A DNA stretch of 64,000 nucleotides from JBCCGI01 sp039029355 (GCA_039029355.1 JBCCGI010000012.1:1-64000); one strand, 5' to 3'; shown: positions 25,437 through 35,431, numbered from the stretch's first letter. The notes: generated by a model from the letters alone, not told the origin. Program-made: numbers and translations.

Positions 25437-27187
25437 GGCTCGAACGAGAAGAACGCATCCACGCCCTCCCCCACGCCCCACCCCGTCCGCAGCCCCCACG
25501 GCCGCAGCTCGGGCTCGACGAAGAGCTGCAGCTTCTCGTCGCCGCGCTTCACGCCGAGGAATGAGCCCTCGAGCCCAGGGGTGAAGATGTCGAGCCCGAA
25601 GGTATACGGCGTGTCGAGCTCCATCAGCCGCGTCGGGGCGCCGTTGAAGGGATAGAAGCCGTCGATCACGTCGCCCACCTCGACGCCGGCCTTCGCGGCC
25701 GGGCCGCCCGGGTCGACGCCGAGCACGCGCCAGATCGGCTTCTCCTCGACCGTGTGCAGCCCGAGGTAAGCGACGTCGACCGGCACGTCGGTCGGCACGA
25801 AGCCGGCGCGGCGCAGCGAGTCCGCGGCGGAGGGGACGTCGACGCCGGCGACCCAGTCGTTCCAGCGCTCCTCGAGGCCATGGGCGACGAACCACTCGCG
25901 CACGGTAGCGGGCGGAAAAACGTGCTCGTCGCGCGCAAGCAGGTCGCGCACCAGGCTGAGCAGGCCCGGGTGGCCGGCGTCGCGGAGCTCGACGTCCAGG
26001 GCGAGCGCGAGCACGGGCGCGCCGCGGTAGGCCGACAGCTCGTTCGGTCCGTCGCCGTCACGCCAACGCACACCGGGCCGCGCGAAGGGCGTGCGCCGGA
26101 ACGAGCTGTTGCGCCCGGCGTAGCGGTCGAACTCCTCCAGGGTCTCGGCGAAGCGCTCGCGCGGCGTGATGCCTTCGGCGGCGCAGAACCACTGCGCGAA
26201 GTACTCGGTGAAGCCCTCGCGGAACCAGACCAGCGAGCCGCTGGACTCGTGCAGCCGCACGCCGAGCCACTCGTGGAAGAGCTCGTGGGCGAGCGTGGTC
26301 TGGAACCAGAAGCCGCGCTCGTGGCCGAGCCCCGCATCGCGTGGGAAGTTCAGGTGCAGCCCGTAGTCGCTGCCCATCCCGCCCCCCATCGCGTCGGAGA
26401 GAAACACGCGCGAGGGCGAGCGTGCGGGCCAGCCGGTGGCGCGCGCCATCGCCGGCGCGAGCCGGCGCACGAGGTCGGCGCAGTGTTCGGCGGCACCCGT
26501 GCCGGTGAGCTGGAAGACCTCGACCCGCAGGTCGCCGGCGGCGACGCTCGCGGTGGACCGCGGCGCCCCGAAGACCACCGGCGAGTTGCCCCAGGGGAGC
26601 TCGGGGACGACCGACCGGCGGCCGTGCGCGGAGCCGGCCCAGCCGCTGATGAGCGGGCCGTCCGCCTGCGCGGCGACGAGCGTGATGCGCACCTCGGCGT
26701 CGAGCGGATCGCCCTCCTGGTACGGGCGCAGCAGCGTGTTCTGCGAGTGCCCGTAGGCGAAGCCGTCGCCGCGCGAGGGCGCGAGGCCGAAGCGCTGGTG
26801 CTCGTCGGACCCACGCTGCGCGACGCGCAGGCGGTACACAAGGCGCGCGTCGCCGCTCCAGCGCGGCGGACGCCGGAGCGCGAGCGGCGGCCCGCCCTCG
26901 GCCGCCTCCGCGACAGGCGGGTCGGACGAGACCAGCTCGAAGTAGCCCCCGTCGTCGGGCCAGCCCCAGCCGTTCGTCTCGAAGCGCAGCGCGCCGGCGC
27001 GCGGATCGGCTCCGGTCACGCGCGCGACCACGCGCCACGAACCCGGCTCGCCACCCTCGCCGGGCTCGTCGTGCAGCTCGAAGTCGAGCCGCGCCTGTCC
27101 CGCCGCTGCGCCGGCCGCGAGCAGCGCCGCCGCCGCGCAAAGGAGCGGCGGAAGCGCGCGGCCGGCGGAGCGGCGGGAGCGGCTCAT
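25433..27187 (-). CDS. Exported M61-like aminopeptidase with PDZ domain
   Basis: 584 aa. Signal peptide about 1-30. Gluzincin zinc motif H301-E-L-F-H305 with the third ligand E324 in WFREGFTEYF, preceded by an N-terminal beta domain (about 35-220) as in glycyl aminopeptidase/M61 proteins. The C-terminal PDZ domain is at about 480-570 (RVLGVDPGGPAAKAGVEVGD). The ATG at 27187 overlaps the tricorn stop as ATGA, so the two should be translated together. It likely takes short peptides released by the tricorn-like protease (inference). Confidence 0.9.
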   Translation of the reverse strand: MSRSRRSAGRALPPLLCAAAALLAAGAAAGQARLDFELHDEPGEGGEPGSWRVVARVTGADPRAGALRFETNGWGWPDDGGYFELVSSDPPVAEAAEGGPPLALRRPPRWSGDARLVYRLRVAQRGSDEHQRFGLAPSRGDGFAYGHSQNTLLRPYQEGDPLDAEVRITLVAAQADGPLISGWAGSAHGRRSVVPELPWGNSPVVFGAPRSTASVAAGDLRVEVFQLTGTGAAEHCADLVRRLAPAMARATGWPARSPSRVFLSDAMGGGMGSDYGLHLNFPRDAGLGHERGFWFQTTLAHELFHEWLGVRLHESSGSLVWFREGFTEYFAQWFCAAEGITPRERFAETLEEFDRYAGRNSSFRRTPFARPGVRWRDGDGPNELSAYRGAPVLALALDVELRDAGHPGLLSLVRDLLARDEHVFPPATVREWFVAHGLEERWNDWVAGVDVPSAADSLRRAGFVPTDVPVDVAYLGLHTVEEKPIWRVLGVDPGGPAAKAGVEVGDVIDGFYPFNGAPTRLMELDTPYTFGLDIFTPGLEGSFLGVKRGDEKLQLFVEPELRPWGLRTGWGVGEGVDAFFSFEP

Positions 27188-30100
27188 CTCGTCTGCGGCG
27201 GGTGGTACGACGCGGGCGCCGGGCGCGCGCCGCCGAGCTGCCCGAGGGCGAGCTCCACCGCGCGCTCCAGCTGCGGGTCGCGGCCCGCCAGGATCTCGGC
27301 CGGCCACTCGATCACCTCGAAGTCCGGCGCGACGCCGACGTTCTCGACCGCCCACTGGCCCTCGACGTCCATCACGCCGAAGCTCGCGGCGGTCACGCTG
27401 CCGCCGTCCATCAGCGGCGGGTAGCCCGAGATCCCCACCAGGCCGCCCCAGGTGCGCGTGCCGACGAGCGGGCCGAGGCCCTTGTTCTGGAACACCCACG
27501 GCATCCAGTCGCCGCCGGAGCCCGCGGACTCGTTCACGATCATGACCTTGGGCCCCTCGATCATCCCGAAGGGCGAGCGGCCGACCCAGGCCTCGCGGTT
27601 CATCCAGTACGACATCGGCTCGCGCGAGAGCACGTCGATCACGTAGTTCGCGACCTGGCCGCCGCCGTTGTAGCGCTCGTCGAGGACGACGCCCTCCTTG
27701 TCGAGCTGGCTGTAGAAGTCGCGGTCGAACGCCTCGCGGCCGGCGCCGCCGGTGTTCGGCATGTAGATGTACGCCAGGCGGCCGCCGGAGAGCTCGTCGA
27801 CGCGGCGGCGGTTCGCCTCGACCCACGCCTGACGGCGCAGGCGCGACTCGCTGCCGATCGGAACGACCGTCACCGTGCGCGAGTCCGCGCCGTCGGCGGT
27901 CTCCGCGAGGGTCAGACGCACCTGCTTGCCGGCGGTGTTCTCGAAGGCCCGGTAGACGTTCTGGCCCGGATCGACGGGCCGGCCGTTCACCGCCAGGAGG
28001 TAGTCCCCCTCGCGGGCGTCGACGCCCGGCTCGGTCAGCGGGGCGCGCAGGTCGGCGTTCCAGTTCTGTCCGCGCAGGATGCGCTCGATGCGGAACGCGC
28101 CCGCGCTGCGGTCGTAGGCGAGGTCGGCGCCGAGCAGCCCGACCGACACGCCGTCGGGCGCGTCGGGGGTCTCGCCGCCGCTCGCGTACTGGTGCCCGCA
28201 GGCCAGCTCGCCGATCAGCTCGCGGATCAACACGGTCAGGTCGTCGCGGTGCCGCACGTGGGGCAGGAAGTCGTCCCAGCGGTCCCACATCGCCACCCAG
28301 TCGACGCCGTGCATGTTGGGGTCGTAGAAGTAGTCGCGCTGGATGCGCCACACCTCGCGCAGCATCTGGGGCCACTCCAGCTCGGGCTCGACGCGCACCA
28401 TCACACCGTCGACGTCCAGCGACTTGGGATCTTCCCCGCCGGCCTTGGCGATCGCGTAGCGGCCGGACTTGCGCGTCAGGATCCACTTGCCGTCGGCGGA
28501 AAGCTCGAAACTCGACACGCCCTTGGTGAGGGTCTTCGCTTCGCGCTTCTCGAGCTCGAAGAGCTTCAGCTCCGGCTCGGAGCCGGCGTGACGCTCGATG
28601 TACATCAGCCCGGATTCGGTACCGGCGAGCGAGTCGTACTGACCGCTGCCGGTCGGCAGCGCGAGGATGCGCTGATCGAGGCCTTCGGGGTCGAGGGCGG
28701 GCAGGTCGCTGCCCTCTTCCTCTTCCTCTTCCTCTTCCTCTTCGCTCTCGGCGTCGTCCGCGCCCTCGTCGGACTCCTCAGCCTCTTCTTCTTCTTCCTC
28801 CTCCTCGTCCTCGAAGGCCTCGTCGCTGCGCGGCGCCAGCGGGTTCTCGCCGTCGCGCTGCAGCACCGCCACGTAGAGGTTCGCCTCGGGTCGGCGCGAG
28901 GCCGAGGTGCTCATATCCAGCCCGAACAGGTTCGGGCCGTACTCGACCGAGGCCTGGAAGTACAGGTGCTTGCCGTCCGGCGAGAAGGCGGGATCGTCGG
29001 CGAAGCCGAAGCCGTCGGTCAGCAGCGTGGTCGAGCCGCTCGCGACCTCGAAGAGGGCGATGCGGTCGTAGATCGTCTCGGGGTTGCGGTGCTCGTAGGC
29101 GATCCACTTGGAGTCGGGCGACCACACCGCGAGCGGGCGCACCTCGCCCAGCGAGCCCTGCAGCTGCGCCACCTCGGTAACCGCGCCGGTCTCCAGCGTC
29201 AGGTACGAGATGCGGTTCTTCTTGTCGACGAAGAGCACGTGCTCGTCGTCGGGGCTCCAGGTCGGCGCGCGGTAGAAGCCGCCGCCGTTCAGGTCGTAAG
29301 AGCGCGGCTCCTCGAACCCCTGGTGATCCTGCACGATCAGGCGGTACTCGCCCGACGCGTCGCTGAACCACGCGATCCGGTCGCCGTCGTTCGACCAGGA
29401 CGGGTCGCGGTCGTGGGCGCCGGGCGAGTCGCTGAGGTTGCGCACGTCGCCGTGCTCGCGCGGCAGCGTCAGGATCTCGCCGCGCGCCTCGAAGACCGCG
29501 CGCTTGCCGTTCGGGGCGAGCGACGCGTTGCGCACGTGTCCGCGCGCCGACTGCCAGCGCGGCAGCGCGGCCAGCCCGTCGCTGCGCACGCGGATGGAGA
29601 GCCGCTCGGACGCACCGGTCGCGGGATCCAGCAGGTGGAGCGCGCCGCCCTGCTCGAAGACCACCGCGCCGCCGCCGGCGTTGAGGTTGCGCACGTCGAA
29701 GTCGGTGAAGCGCGTGAGCTGCTCGACCTCGCCTCCGCCGGGCGCGTAGCGGTACACGTTCATCACGCCGTCACGGTCCGACGCGAAGTAGACCGCGCCC
29801 CCCGCCCAGCACGGGAACGTGTCGGTCGCGTTCTGGTGCGGCACCACCTCGACCTCGTGGCTGACGACGTCGTAGACCCAGATCGAGGGGGTGCGTCCGC
29901 CGCGGTAGCGCTTCCAGCTCCGGAAGGCGTCGCGTACCGGCGTGTAGGCCAGGTGCGAAGCGTCGTCGTCGAAGGAGGCGTGCGCCACTTTGGGCACGTC
30001 GAGCTCGGTCGGCATGCCGCCGCCGAGCTTGGCCAGGAACAGCTTCGAGACCGGCGGGCCCGAGCTGCGGCGGCTGGCGAAGAGCACGCGCCGGCCGTCC

Positions 30101-30468
30101 GGATGCCAGTCGACCACGCTGTCGCGTCCGGGGTGCCACGTGAGCCGCTGCGGCACGCCGCCGTCGATCGAGATCACGTAGACGTCGGCGTTGCCCTCGT
30201 ACTCGCCGGTGAACGCCACCCACTCGCCGTCGGGCGATAGCTGGGGCGACAGCTCCGTGCCGGGGCTGCTGGTCAGCCGCCGCGCGTCGCCGCCGGCGCG
30301 GCCGGTGACCCACAGGTCGCCGGCGTAGTGGAAGACGACGTGCTCGGCCGACACGGTCGGCTCCTGCAGGAGCAGCGTCTCCTCCTGGGCGCGCGGAGCG
30401 GCGGAGGCGAGGAGCAGGGCGAGAAGGGTGCAGACGGGCCGGTTCGCGGCCGGGCTCGGGGGGGTCAT
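27184..30468 (-). CDS. Exported tricorn-like protease (S41)
   Basis: 1,094 aa; ATG at 30468 gives a signal peptide ending near SAAPRA. Order: N-terminal TolB-like beta-propeller (about 30-350), second propeller region (about 360-690) interrupted by a very acidic Glu-rich insert, a helical/C1 region (MLREVWRIQRDYFYDPNMHG), PDZ (about 830-900) and the S41 C2 domain. The catalytic Ser is S984 in NESAGSGGD. Tricorn proteases cut unfolded proteins into short peptides that partner aminopeptidases finish, matching the coupled M61-like gene downstream. Signal peptide implies a periplasmic form, common in bacteria, unlike archaeal tricorn. Confidence 0.92.
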   Translation of the reverse strand: MTPPSPAANRPVCTLLALLLASAAPRAQEETLLLQEPTVSAEHVVFHYAGDLWVTGRAGGDARRLTSSPGTELSPQLSPDGEWVAFTGEYEGNADVYVISIDGGVPQRLTWHPGRDSVVDWHPDGRRVLFASRRSSGPPVSKLFLAKLGGGMPTELDVPKVAHASFDDDASHLAYTPVRDAFRSWKRYRGGRTPSIWVYDVVSHEVEVVPHQNATDTFPCWAGGAVYFASDRDGVMNVYRYAPGGGEVEQLTRFTDFDVRNLNAGGGAVVFEQGGALHLLDPATGASERLSIRVRSDGLAALPRWQSARGHVRNASLAPNGKRAVFEARGEILTLPREHGDVRNLSDSPGAHDRDPSWSNDGDRIAWFSDASGEYRLIVQDHQGFEEPRSYDLNGGGFYRAPTWSPDDEHVLFVDKKNRISYLTLETGAVTEVAQLQGSLGEVRPLAVWSPDSKWIAYEHRNPETIYDRIALFEVASGSTTLLTDGFGFADDPAFSPDGKHLYFQASVEYGPNLFGLDMSTSASRRPEANLYVAVLQRDGENPLAPRSDEAFEDEEEEEEEEAEESDEGADDAESEEEEEEEEEEGSDLPALDPEGLDQRILALPTGSGQYDSLAGTESGLMYIERHAGSEPELKLFELEKREAKTLTKGVSSFELSADGKWILTRKSGRYAIAKAGGEDPKSLDVDGVMVRVEPELEWPQMLREVWRIQRDYFYDPNMHGVDWVAMWDRWDDFLPHVRHRDDLTVLIRELIGELACGHQYASGGETPDAPDGVSVGLLGADLAYDRSAGAFRIERILRGQNWNADLRAPLTEPGVDAREGDYLLAVNGRPVDPGQNVYRAFENTAGKQVRLTLAETADGADSRTVTVVPIGSESRLRRQAWVEANRRRVDELSGGRLAYIYMPNTGGAGREAFDRDFYSQLDKEGVVLDERYNGGGQVANYVIDVLSREPMSYWMNREAWVGRSPFGMIEGPKVMIVNESAGSGGDWMPWVFQNKGLGPLVGTRTWGGLVGISGYPPLMDGGSVTAASFGVMDVEGQWAVENVGVAPDFEVIEWPAEILAGRDPQLERAVELALGQLGGARPAPASYHPPQTR
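28714..28743. repeat. CTCTTC hexanucleotide microsatellite (5 units) inside the tricorn gene
   Basis: Five perfect copies of CTCTTC encode ten Glu on the minus strand; a second CTT/CTC-rich run lies at about 28783-28808. Slippage in units of six would stay in frame and change the length of the acidic insert. Confidence 0.85.
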
Positions 30469-30560
30469 AGAGGTCTCTCGGGGTTGGTGCGGATCGCGGG
30501 CGACCGGGGGATTGTAGGAGCGCCCGCCAAATCCGCCCCCCCGGCCTACCGGGAATGCGG

Positions 30561-32486
30561 CTAGCGCGGCAGCCCGACGCCGGCGACCAGCCGCTCCCAG
30601 CGCGGATCGTCGTGCAGCGCGTCGAAGCGCGGGTCGACCAGCAGGAACACCACCCACGGGTGGCGCTCGGCCACGGCGCGCTCCAGGAGGCGCAGGGCGG
30701 TCTCCAGCTCGCCGACGAGCGCGAAGCCGGCGGCGGTGCCGTAGGCGTCGACGCCCTCGAGGTCGTCCTCGGCGGGCAGCGTCCGGCGCCAGGCGCTGCG
30801 CACCGCCGCGCGCGGCGCGAGCGCGCCGAGGGCGGCAAGCTCCGACTCGGCCGCGCCCTGCTGGCGCCGCCCAGCCAGGAGCGCCGCGCGCGCCTCCTCG
30901 TCGTCGCCGGCGAGGTGCGCGCCCAGCACCAGCGCGGCACGGCTCCAGCCGTGGTAGGGCTCGAGCGAGAGCGCATCACGCGCCACCTCGACACCGCGCC
31001 CGTAGCGGTCGGCGAACAGGTAGTACCAGGCGAGGTCGGAGCGCACCGACAGCGACAGCGGGTCGAGCTCGACCGCCAGCTCGAGCTCGGCGATCGCCTC
31101 GTCGTGCCGCTCGACCGCCGACAGGAGGCCCGCGTACCAGTGGTGCGCCATCGCGTAGCCGGGGTCGAGCTGCACGGCGCGCGCGAAGGCGCGGTCGGCG
31201 GCCTTCCAGTCCCAGCTGCCGTAGAGCTCCGCGAAGCCCAGCGCGTTCCACGCCGGCGCGAGGCCGTCGTCGACCAGCAGCGCGTGCTCGGCGGTCTCGG
31301 CCGCCTTGGCGAACGCGAGCTCGACGTCGGGCACGCCGTAGAAGGGCACCAAGGCGTACGCCTCGGCCAGGTGCGCCCACGCGAGGCCGAAGCCGGGGTC
31401 GAGCTCGACCGCGGCGCGGTACAGCTCGACGCACTCGGCGATGCTCTCGGGGGTGAAGCGGTTCCAAGCGGAGCGCGCGCGCAGGTAGGCGTCGTAGGCC
31501 ATCGGGTCCGACGTCGAGCGCCTTCCCGCGCGCGGCGGGTGCAGCAGCTCGAGGGTCAGCGACTCCGCGAGCCGCGCCGCGAGCCGCGCCTGCAGCGCGT
31601 CGACATCGGCCAGCGCGTGCTCCAGCGTATCGCTCCAGAGCCGCGTCTCGTCCGCGACCTGCACCAAGCTGGCGTGCACGCGCACGCGCCCGTCGCGCAG
31701 CCGCACGCGGGCCTCGAGCAGGTAGTGGGCGCCCAGCCGCTCGCCGAGCTCGCGCACCGGCGCATCCGCGCCCGCGAAGCCGGTCACCGAGCTCCGCGCG
31801 AGCACGCGCAGCCGCTCGGGGTGCAGGCGCCCGAGGTGGAAGATCGTGGCCTCGGTGAGGCCGTCGGCGAAGTAGGCGGCCTCCTCGGCCCCGGCGGGCT
31901 CGAAGGGCAGCACCGCCAGGCGGATGGGGCCCGCCGGCGGACGGGCCTCGGGCGCGCGGCGGTCGAGCAGGAGGAGCGCGGTCAGCGCCAGCGCGCCGGC
32001 CAGGACGGCTGCGAACGCGGGCCAGCGGCGCCGGGCGGGAACCGGCGGAGTGTCCTCGGGCGGCTCGGCCCAGCGCTCGCTCGCCTCCCCCACCACGCGC
32101 ACGGGCGCGATGAAGCGGTAGCCGCGCCGCGGTAGCGTCTCGACGTAGCGCGCCCCCGCGGCGCGGTCGCCCAGCGCCTGGCGGATCTGGCGCATGGCGG
32201 TGTGCACGCCCTGGTCGAAGTCGACCACCACGCCGTCCCAGAGCTCGCTCCGGATGCGCTCGCGCGTCACCAGCTCGCCCGGGTGGCGCAGCAGGAGGCC
32301 GAGGAGCCGCGCCGGCTGCGGCGGCAGGCTCACGCGCGCGCCGCCGCGCCGCAGCTCTCCCGCCTGCGGGTCGAACTCGAAGGTCCCAAAGACGACCCGC
32401 GGCGCCGGTCGGTCGTCCGCCTGCACCACGCGTCGATGGTACCCCGCCGCGCCCTGCGCGAGCACCCGCGAGGCCCGCTCAGGCAC
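30561..32486 (-). CDS. CadC-like winged-helix transmembrane regulator with TPR domain
   Basis: 641 aa from a GTG at 32486; GTGs at 32429 and 32426 just before the conserved domain are also possible. The OmpR/PhoB-type DNA-binding domain (about 30-125) shows FGTFEFDPQAGELRRGG, PARLLGLLLRHPGELVTRE, ELWDGVVVDFDQGVHTAMRQ and the wing YVETLPRRGYRF. One membrane helix follows at about 152-175. The periplasmic part starts with LAVLPFEPAGAEEAAYFADG, the TolB-N-like domain of this family, and ends with TPRs (about 340-560). It senses something outside and acts directly on DNA. It is divergent from the prolyl oligopeptidase gene, 152 bp away, a plausible target. Confidence 0.9.
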   Translation of the reverse strand: MPERASRVLAQGAAGYHRRVVQADDRPAPRVVFGTFEFDPQAGELRRGGARVSLPPQPARLLGLLLRHPGELVTRERIRSELWDGVVVDFDQGVHTAMRQIRQALGDRAAGARYVETLPRRGYRFIAPVRVVGEASERWAEPPEDTPPVPARRRWPAFAAVLAGALALTALLLLDRRAPEARPPAGPIRLAVLPFEPAGAEEAAYFADGLTEATIFHLGRLHPERLRVLARSSVTGFAGADAPVRELGERLGAHYLLEARVRLRDGRVRVHASLVQVADETRLWSDTLEHALADVDALQARLAARLAESLTLELLHPPRAGRRSTSDPMAYDAYLRARSAWNRFTPESIAECVELYRAAVELDPGFGLAWAHLAEAYALVPFYGVPDVELAFAKAAETAEHALLVDDGLAPAWNALGFAELYGSWDWKAADRAFARAVQLDPGYAMAHHWYAGLLSAVERHDEAIAELELAVELDPLSLSVRSDLAWYYLFADRYGRGVEVARDALSLEPYHGWSRAALVLGAHLAGDDEEARAALLAGRRQQGAAESELAALGALAPRAAVRSAWRRTLPAEDDLEGVDAYGTAAGFALVGELETALRLLERAVAERHPWVVFLLVDPRFDALHDDPRWERLVAGVGLPR

Positions 32487-32638
32487 GCGCCCAAACCTCT
32501 GCTGGAAATTGACTTATGCGCTCAGGAAAGGCTCAGACCTTGCCCTGGCCCGGGACGCGCAACCCGGCGCCTCGGGGGCGTAGGGAGCCGCGTTCGCCCG
32601 CCCCAAACACGGGCCCGACCCGGGCCCAGGAGACCCGC

Positions 32639-34789
32639 ATGAGACAACCGATGGTCCCGCTCTCGCTCGCCGCCTCGCTCCTCGGCCTGGCGCCCCTGGC
32701 GGCCCAGTCCCACGAGCCGCTCGACTACCCGCACGCCCGTCGCGTCGGCGCCGCCGACACCTACCACGGGGTCGAGGTCCGCGACCCCTACCGCTGGCTC
32801 GAAGAGGTCGACTCGGAGGAGGTCCAGCGCTGGACCCGGCTCCAGGACGAGCTGACCACGCGCGCGGTCGAGCGCTTCGGCGGCCGGCCCGAGCTCGCCG
32901 CGCGCCTCGCGGCCGTGGCGGCCTTCCCCAACCTCGGCGCGCCGACCTTCGCCGGCGGGCGGGTCTTCACCGTCGAGCGGCGGACGGACGAGCACACCGC
33001 CGCGCTGCGGGTACGCGACGCGGGCGCGGATGCCGAGCGCGTGCTGGTCGATCCGAATCCGCTGTCGGAGGACGGCTCGGTGCGGCTCGCCGGCCCATCG
33101 GTGGCGCCCGACGGCAGCCGCGTGGCGTACGCGATCGTACGCGGCGCGGAACGCTGGCTCACCCTGCGTATCGCCGAGGTCGAGAGCGGCGCGACGCTGG
33201 CCGACCAGCTGGTCGACCTGCGCTCCGCCACGGTCGCCTGGTGCGCGGACGGCACGAGCTTCTTCTACGTCCGCTATGACCCGCCCACCGCCCCGGGCGC
33301 CGCGCCCGAGAACCCGCGCCTCGCGCGCCACGTCGTGGGCACCGACCAGTCGCACGACCAGGTCGTGTACGCGCCCGAGGACCCGCGCGACTGGCTCTTG
33401 GGCGGCGTGCGCGTCTCGCCCGACGGACGGCTGCTGACGTTCGAGGGGTCGCGGCAGGCCACGCCTGAGAACGCCTTCTTCGTGGCCGAGCTCGCGCCGG
33501 ACGGCACCGCCGGCGATGTGCGCGAGCTGGTGCCCGAGGGCGTCGCCGAGGTGCACTACGAGGCGAACGTGGGCCCGACGCTCTACCTCCGCACGACGCT
33601 CGACGCGCCGCGCGGGCGGCTGGTAGCGGTCGACGCGGAGGGCCAGCTCGGTCAGGCGCGCGACGTGCTGCCCGAGGGTGAGCTGGCGCTCGAGTGGGTC
33701 AGCCGCATCGGCGACCGGCTGGTGGTCGGCAAGCTCGAGGGCGCGCGCCGGCGCCTGTTCGTACACGCGCTCGACGGAGCGGCCGAGCGCGAGGTCGAGC
33801 TGCCCGACCTCTCCGGCAACGTCTGGGGCATGGCCGACCGCCTCGACGCGAGCGTCGCCCACTACGCCTTCTCGAGCATCGGCGACCCGGCGGCGGTCTT
33901 CCGCCTCGACGTCGAGAGCGGCGAGCAGCGCGTCGTCGCCCGCCCGGAGGGCCTGACGTGGGACCCGGCCGACGTCGTCACCGAGCAGGTGTTCTACGCG
34001 AGCGCCGACGGCACGCGCGTGCCGATGTTCCTCTCCTACCGCCGCGGGCTCGAACGCGACGGGGGGAACCACGTGCTGATGTACGGCTACGGCGCGTGGA
34101 AGTGGGCCGCCTACCCGTGGTTCAACGCGCTGCGCATCGTGTGGATCGAGTCCGGCGGCGTGTTCGCGGTGCCGGGCCTGCGCGGCGGCGGTGAATACGG
34201 CGCGGAGTGGCACGACGCCGGCCGCCGCACCAACAAGCCCAACACGATCGCCGACCTCGTGGCGGCCGCCGAGTGGCTGATCGAGGCCGACGTCACGCGG
34301 CCCGGCAAGCTGGCGCTGCAGGGCGGGAGCGCCAGCGGAATGCTGCCCCCCGCGGCGCTCAACGCGCGGCCCGAGCTCTTCGGCGCCGCGCTGGTGAACT
34401 GGCCGCGGCTCGACCTGATCCGCTACGTGGAGTACGAGGGCAAGTCGGTCAACATCCCCGAGTACGGCACGCCGCACGACCCGAACGACTTCGCGGTGCT
34501 GCGCTCCTACTCGCCCTACCACAACGTGCGCGACGGCGCGCGCTATCCCGGCGTCTTCGTCGCCGCAGGCACCGAGGACAAGACCACGCTGCCGTGCCAC
34601 GCGTACAAGTACGTCGCGGCGATGCAGGCGGCGCAGGCGGGCGACGCTCCGATCCTGCTGCGCGTCGACTGGGGCGGCGGGCACTACCCCGGCACCACCG
34701 AGCGCACGATAGCGATCTGGGCCGACCAGCTCGCGTTCCTGTTCGACCGGCTGGACGTCGAGCCGGCCGCGGCGCTCGGGACGCGTTGA
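32639..34789 (+). CDS. Exported prolyl oligopeptidase (S9A)
   Basis: 716 aa; ATG at 32639 follows AGGAG at 8 bases. Signal peptide 1-23. The N-terminus DPYRWLEEVDSEEVQRW is the S9A signature, followed by the seven-bladed propeller (about 75-440) and the hydrolase domain. Triad: S564 in LQGGSASGML, D647 in GTEDKTTLP, H682 in GGGHYPG. The nucleophile elbow reads GGSAS rather than the common GGSNGG, closer to oligopeptidase B types. It should cleave after Pro or basic residues in short peptides; which is not decided here. Divergent from the CadC-like regulator. Confidence 0.92.
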   Translation: MRQPMVPLSLAASLLGLAPLAAQSHEPLDYPHARRVGAADTYHGVEVRDPYRWLEEVDSEEVQRWTRLQDELTTRAVERFGGRPELAARLAAVAAFPNLGAPTFAGGRVFTVERRTDEHTAALRVRDAGADAERVLVDPNPLSEDGSVRLAGPSVAPDGSRVAYAIVRGAERWLTLRIAEVESGATLADQLVDLRSATVAWCADGTSFFYVRYDPPTAPGAAPENPRLARHVVGTDQSHDQVVYAPEDPRDWLLGGVRVSPDGRLLTFEGSRQATPENAFFVAELAPDGTAGDVRELVPEGVAEVHYEANVGPTLYLRTTLDAPRGRLVAVDAEGQLGQARDVLPEGELALEWVSRIGDRLVVGKLEGARRRLFVHALDGAAEREVELPDLSGNVWGMADRLDASVAHYAFSSIGDPAAVFRLDVESGEQRVVARPEGLTWDPADVVTEQVFYASADGTRVPMFLSYRRGLERDGGNHVLMYGYGAWKWAAYPWFNALRIVWIESGGVFAVPGLRGGGEYGAEWHDAGRRTNKPNTIADLVAAAEWLIEADVTRPGKLALQGGSASGMLPPAALNARPELFGAALVNWPRLDLIRYVEYEGKSVNIPEYGTPHDPNDFAVLRSYSPYHNVRDGARYPGVFVAAGTEDKTTLPCHAYKYVAAMQAAQAGDAPILLRVDWGGGHYPGTTERTIAIWADQLAFLFDRLDVEPAAALGTR

Positions 34790-34795
34790 GGCGGC

Positions 34796-35431
34796 TCAGG
34801 GGGCACCTGCGAGCGCGTCGCGCAGCGCCGCGTCCGCCGCGCCGGTGAGCCCGTCGACGGCGCCCGCGGGGACGCGGGCGCCCGCGCCCACCAGCACGCG
34901 CGCGACGCGCGGGATGCCGTCGCGGTCGCCGTTCGTGCCCTCGCTCCAGCCGTGGAGCGCCCACTGCAGCGGGGTGCAGTCGTACTGTTCGTCCAGGAGC
35001 TCGAGCTCGGCGCCCGCCGCGAGCAGCGCGCCCGCAAGCCGGTCGAGCCCCATGATCGCGCTCCAGTGCAGCGCGGTCGCGCCGAACAGGCCGCGGGCGC
35101 CCACGTCCACGCCGCGCGCGACCAGCCGCAGGCCGACCGACTGGGCGCCGAGGCTCGCCGCGGCGATCAGAAAGGTGTCGCCGGACTTCGCGTAGGCGCG
35201 CGCCGGGTCGACGCCCGCGGCGAGCAGCACGTCCGCCATCGCGAGCGCCTGCTCCTGGTCCGCCAGCCCGCGGAAGACCGCGTCGCACACGAAGTGCAGC
35301 GGCGGCACGACGTTCTTGCCTCCCTCGCCCCAGGCAACGTCGGCGTCGGCCAGGCGTGGATCGGCCTCGACCAGGCTGCGCAGCGCGTCGGCGTCGGCGC
35401 TCTCGATGGAGGCTCGGATCGCTTCGGTCAT
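34796..35431 (-). CDS. Ankyrin-repeat protein
   Basis: 211 aa, ATG at 35431. Repeats of the ankyrin type run through the whole chain: ALRSLVEADPRLADADVAWG, MADVLLAAGVDPARAYAKSGDT, LRLVARGVDVGARGLFGATALHWSAIMG and LLAAGAELELLDEQYDCTPLQWALHG. No signal peptide, so a cytoplasmic protein-binding scaffold is likely. Its stop lies 6 bases from the convergent oligopeptidase stop. It is divergent from the FG-GAP protein gene (203 bp). Confidence 0.88.
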   Translation of the reverse strand: MTEAIRASIESADADALRSLVEADPRLADADVAWGEGGKNVVPPLHFVCDAVFRGLADQEQALAMADVLLAAGVDPARAYAKSGDTFLIAAASLGAQSVGLRLVARGVDVGARGLFGATALHWSAIMGLDRLAGALLAAGAELELLDEQYDCTPLQWALHGWSEGTNGDRDGIPRVARVLVGAGARVPAGAVDGLTGAADAALRDALAGAP

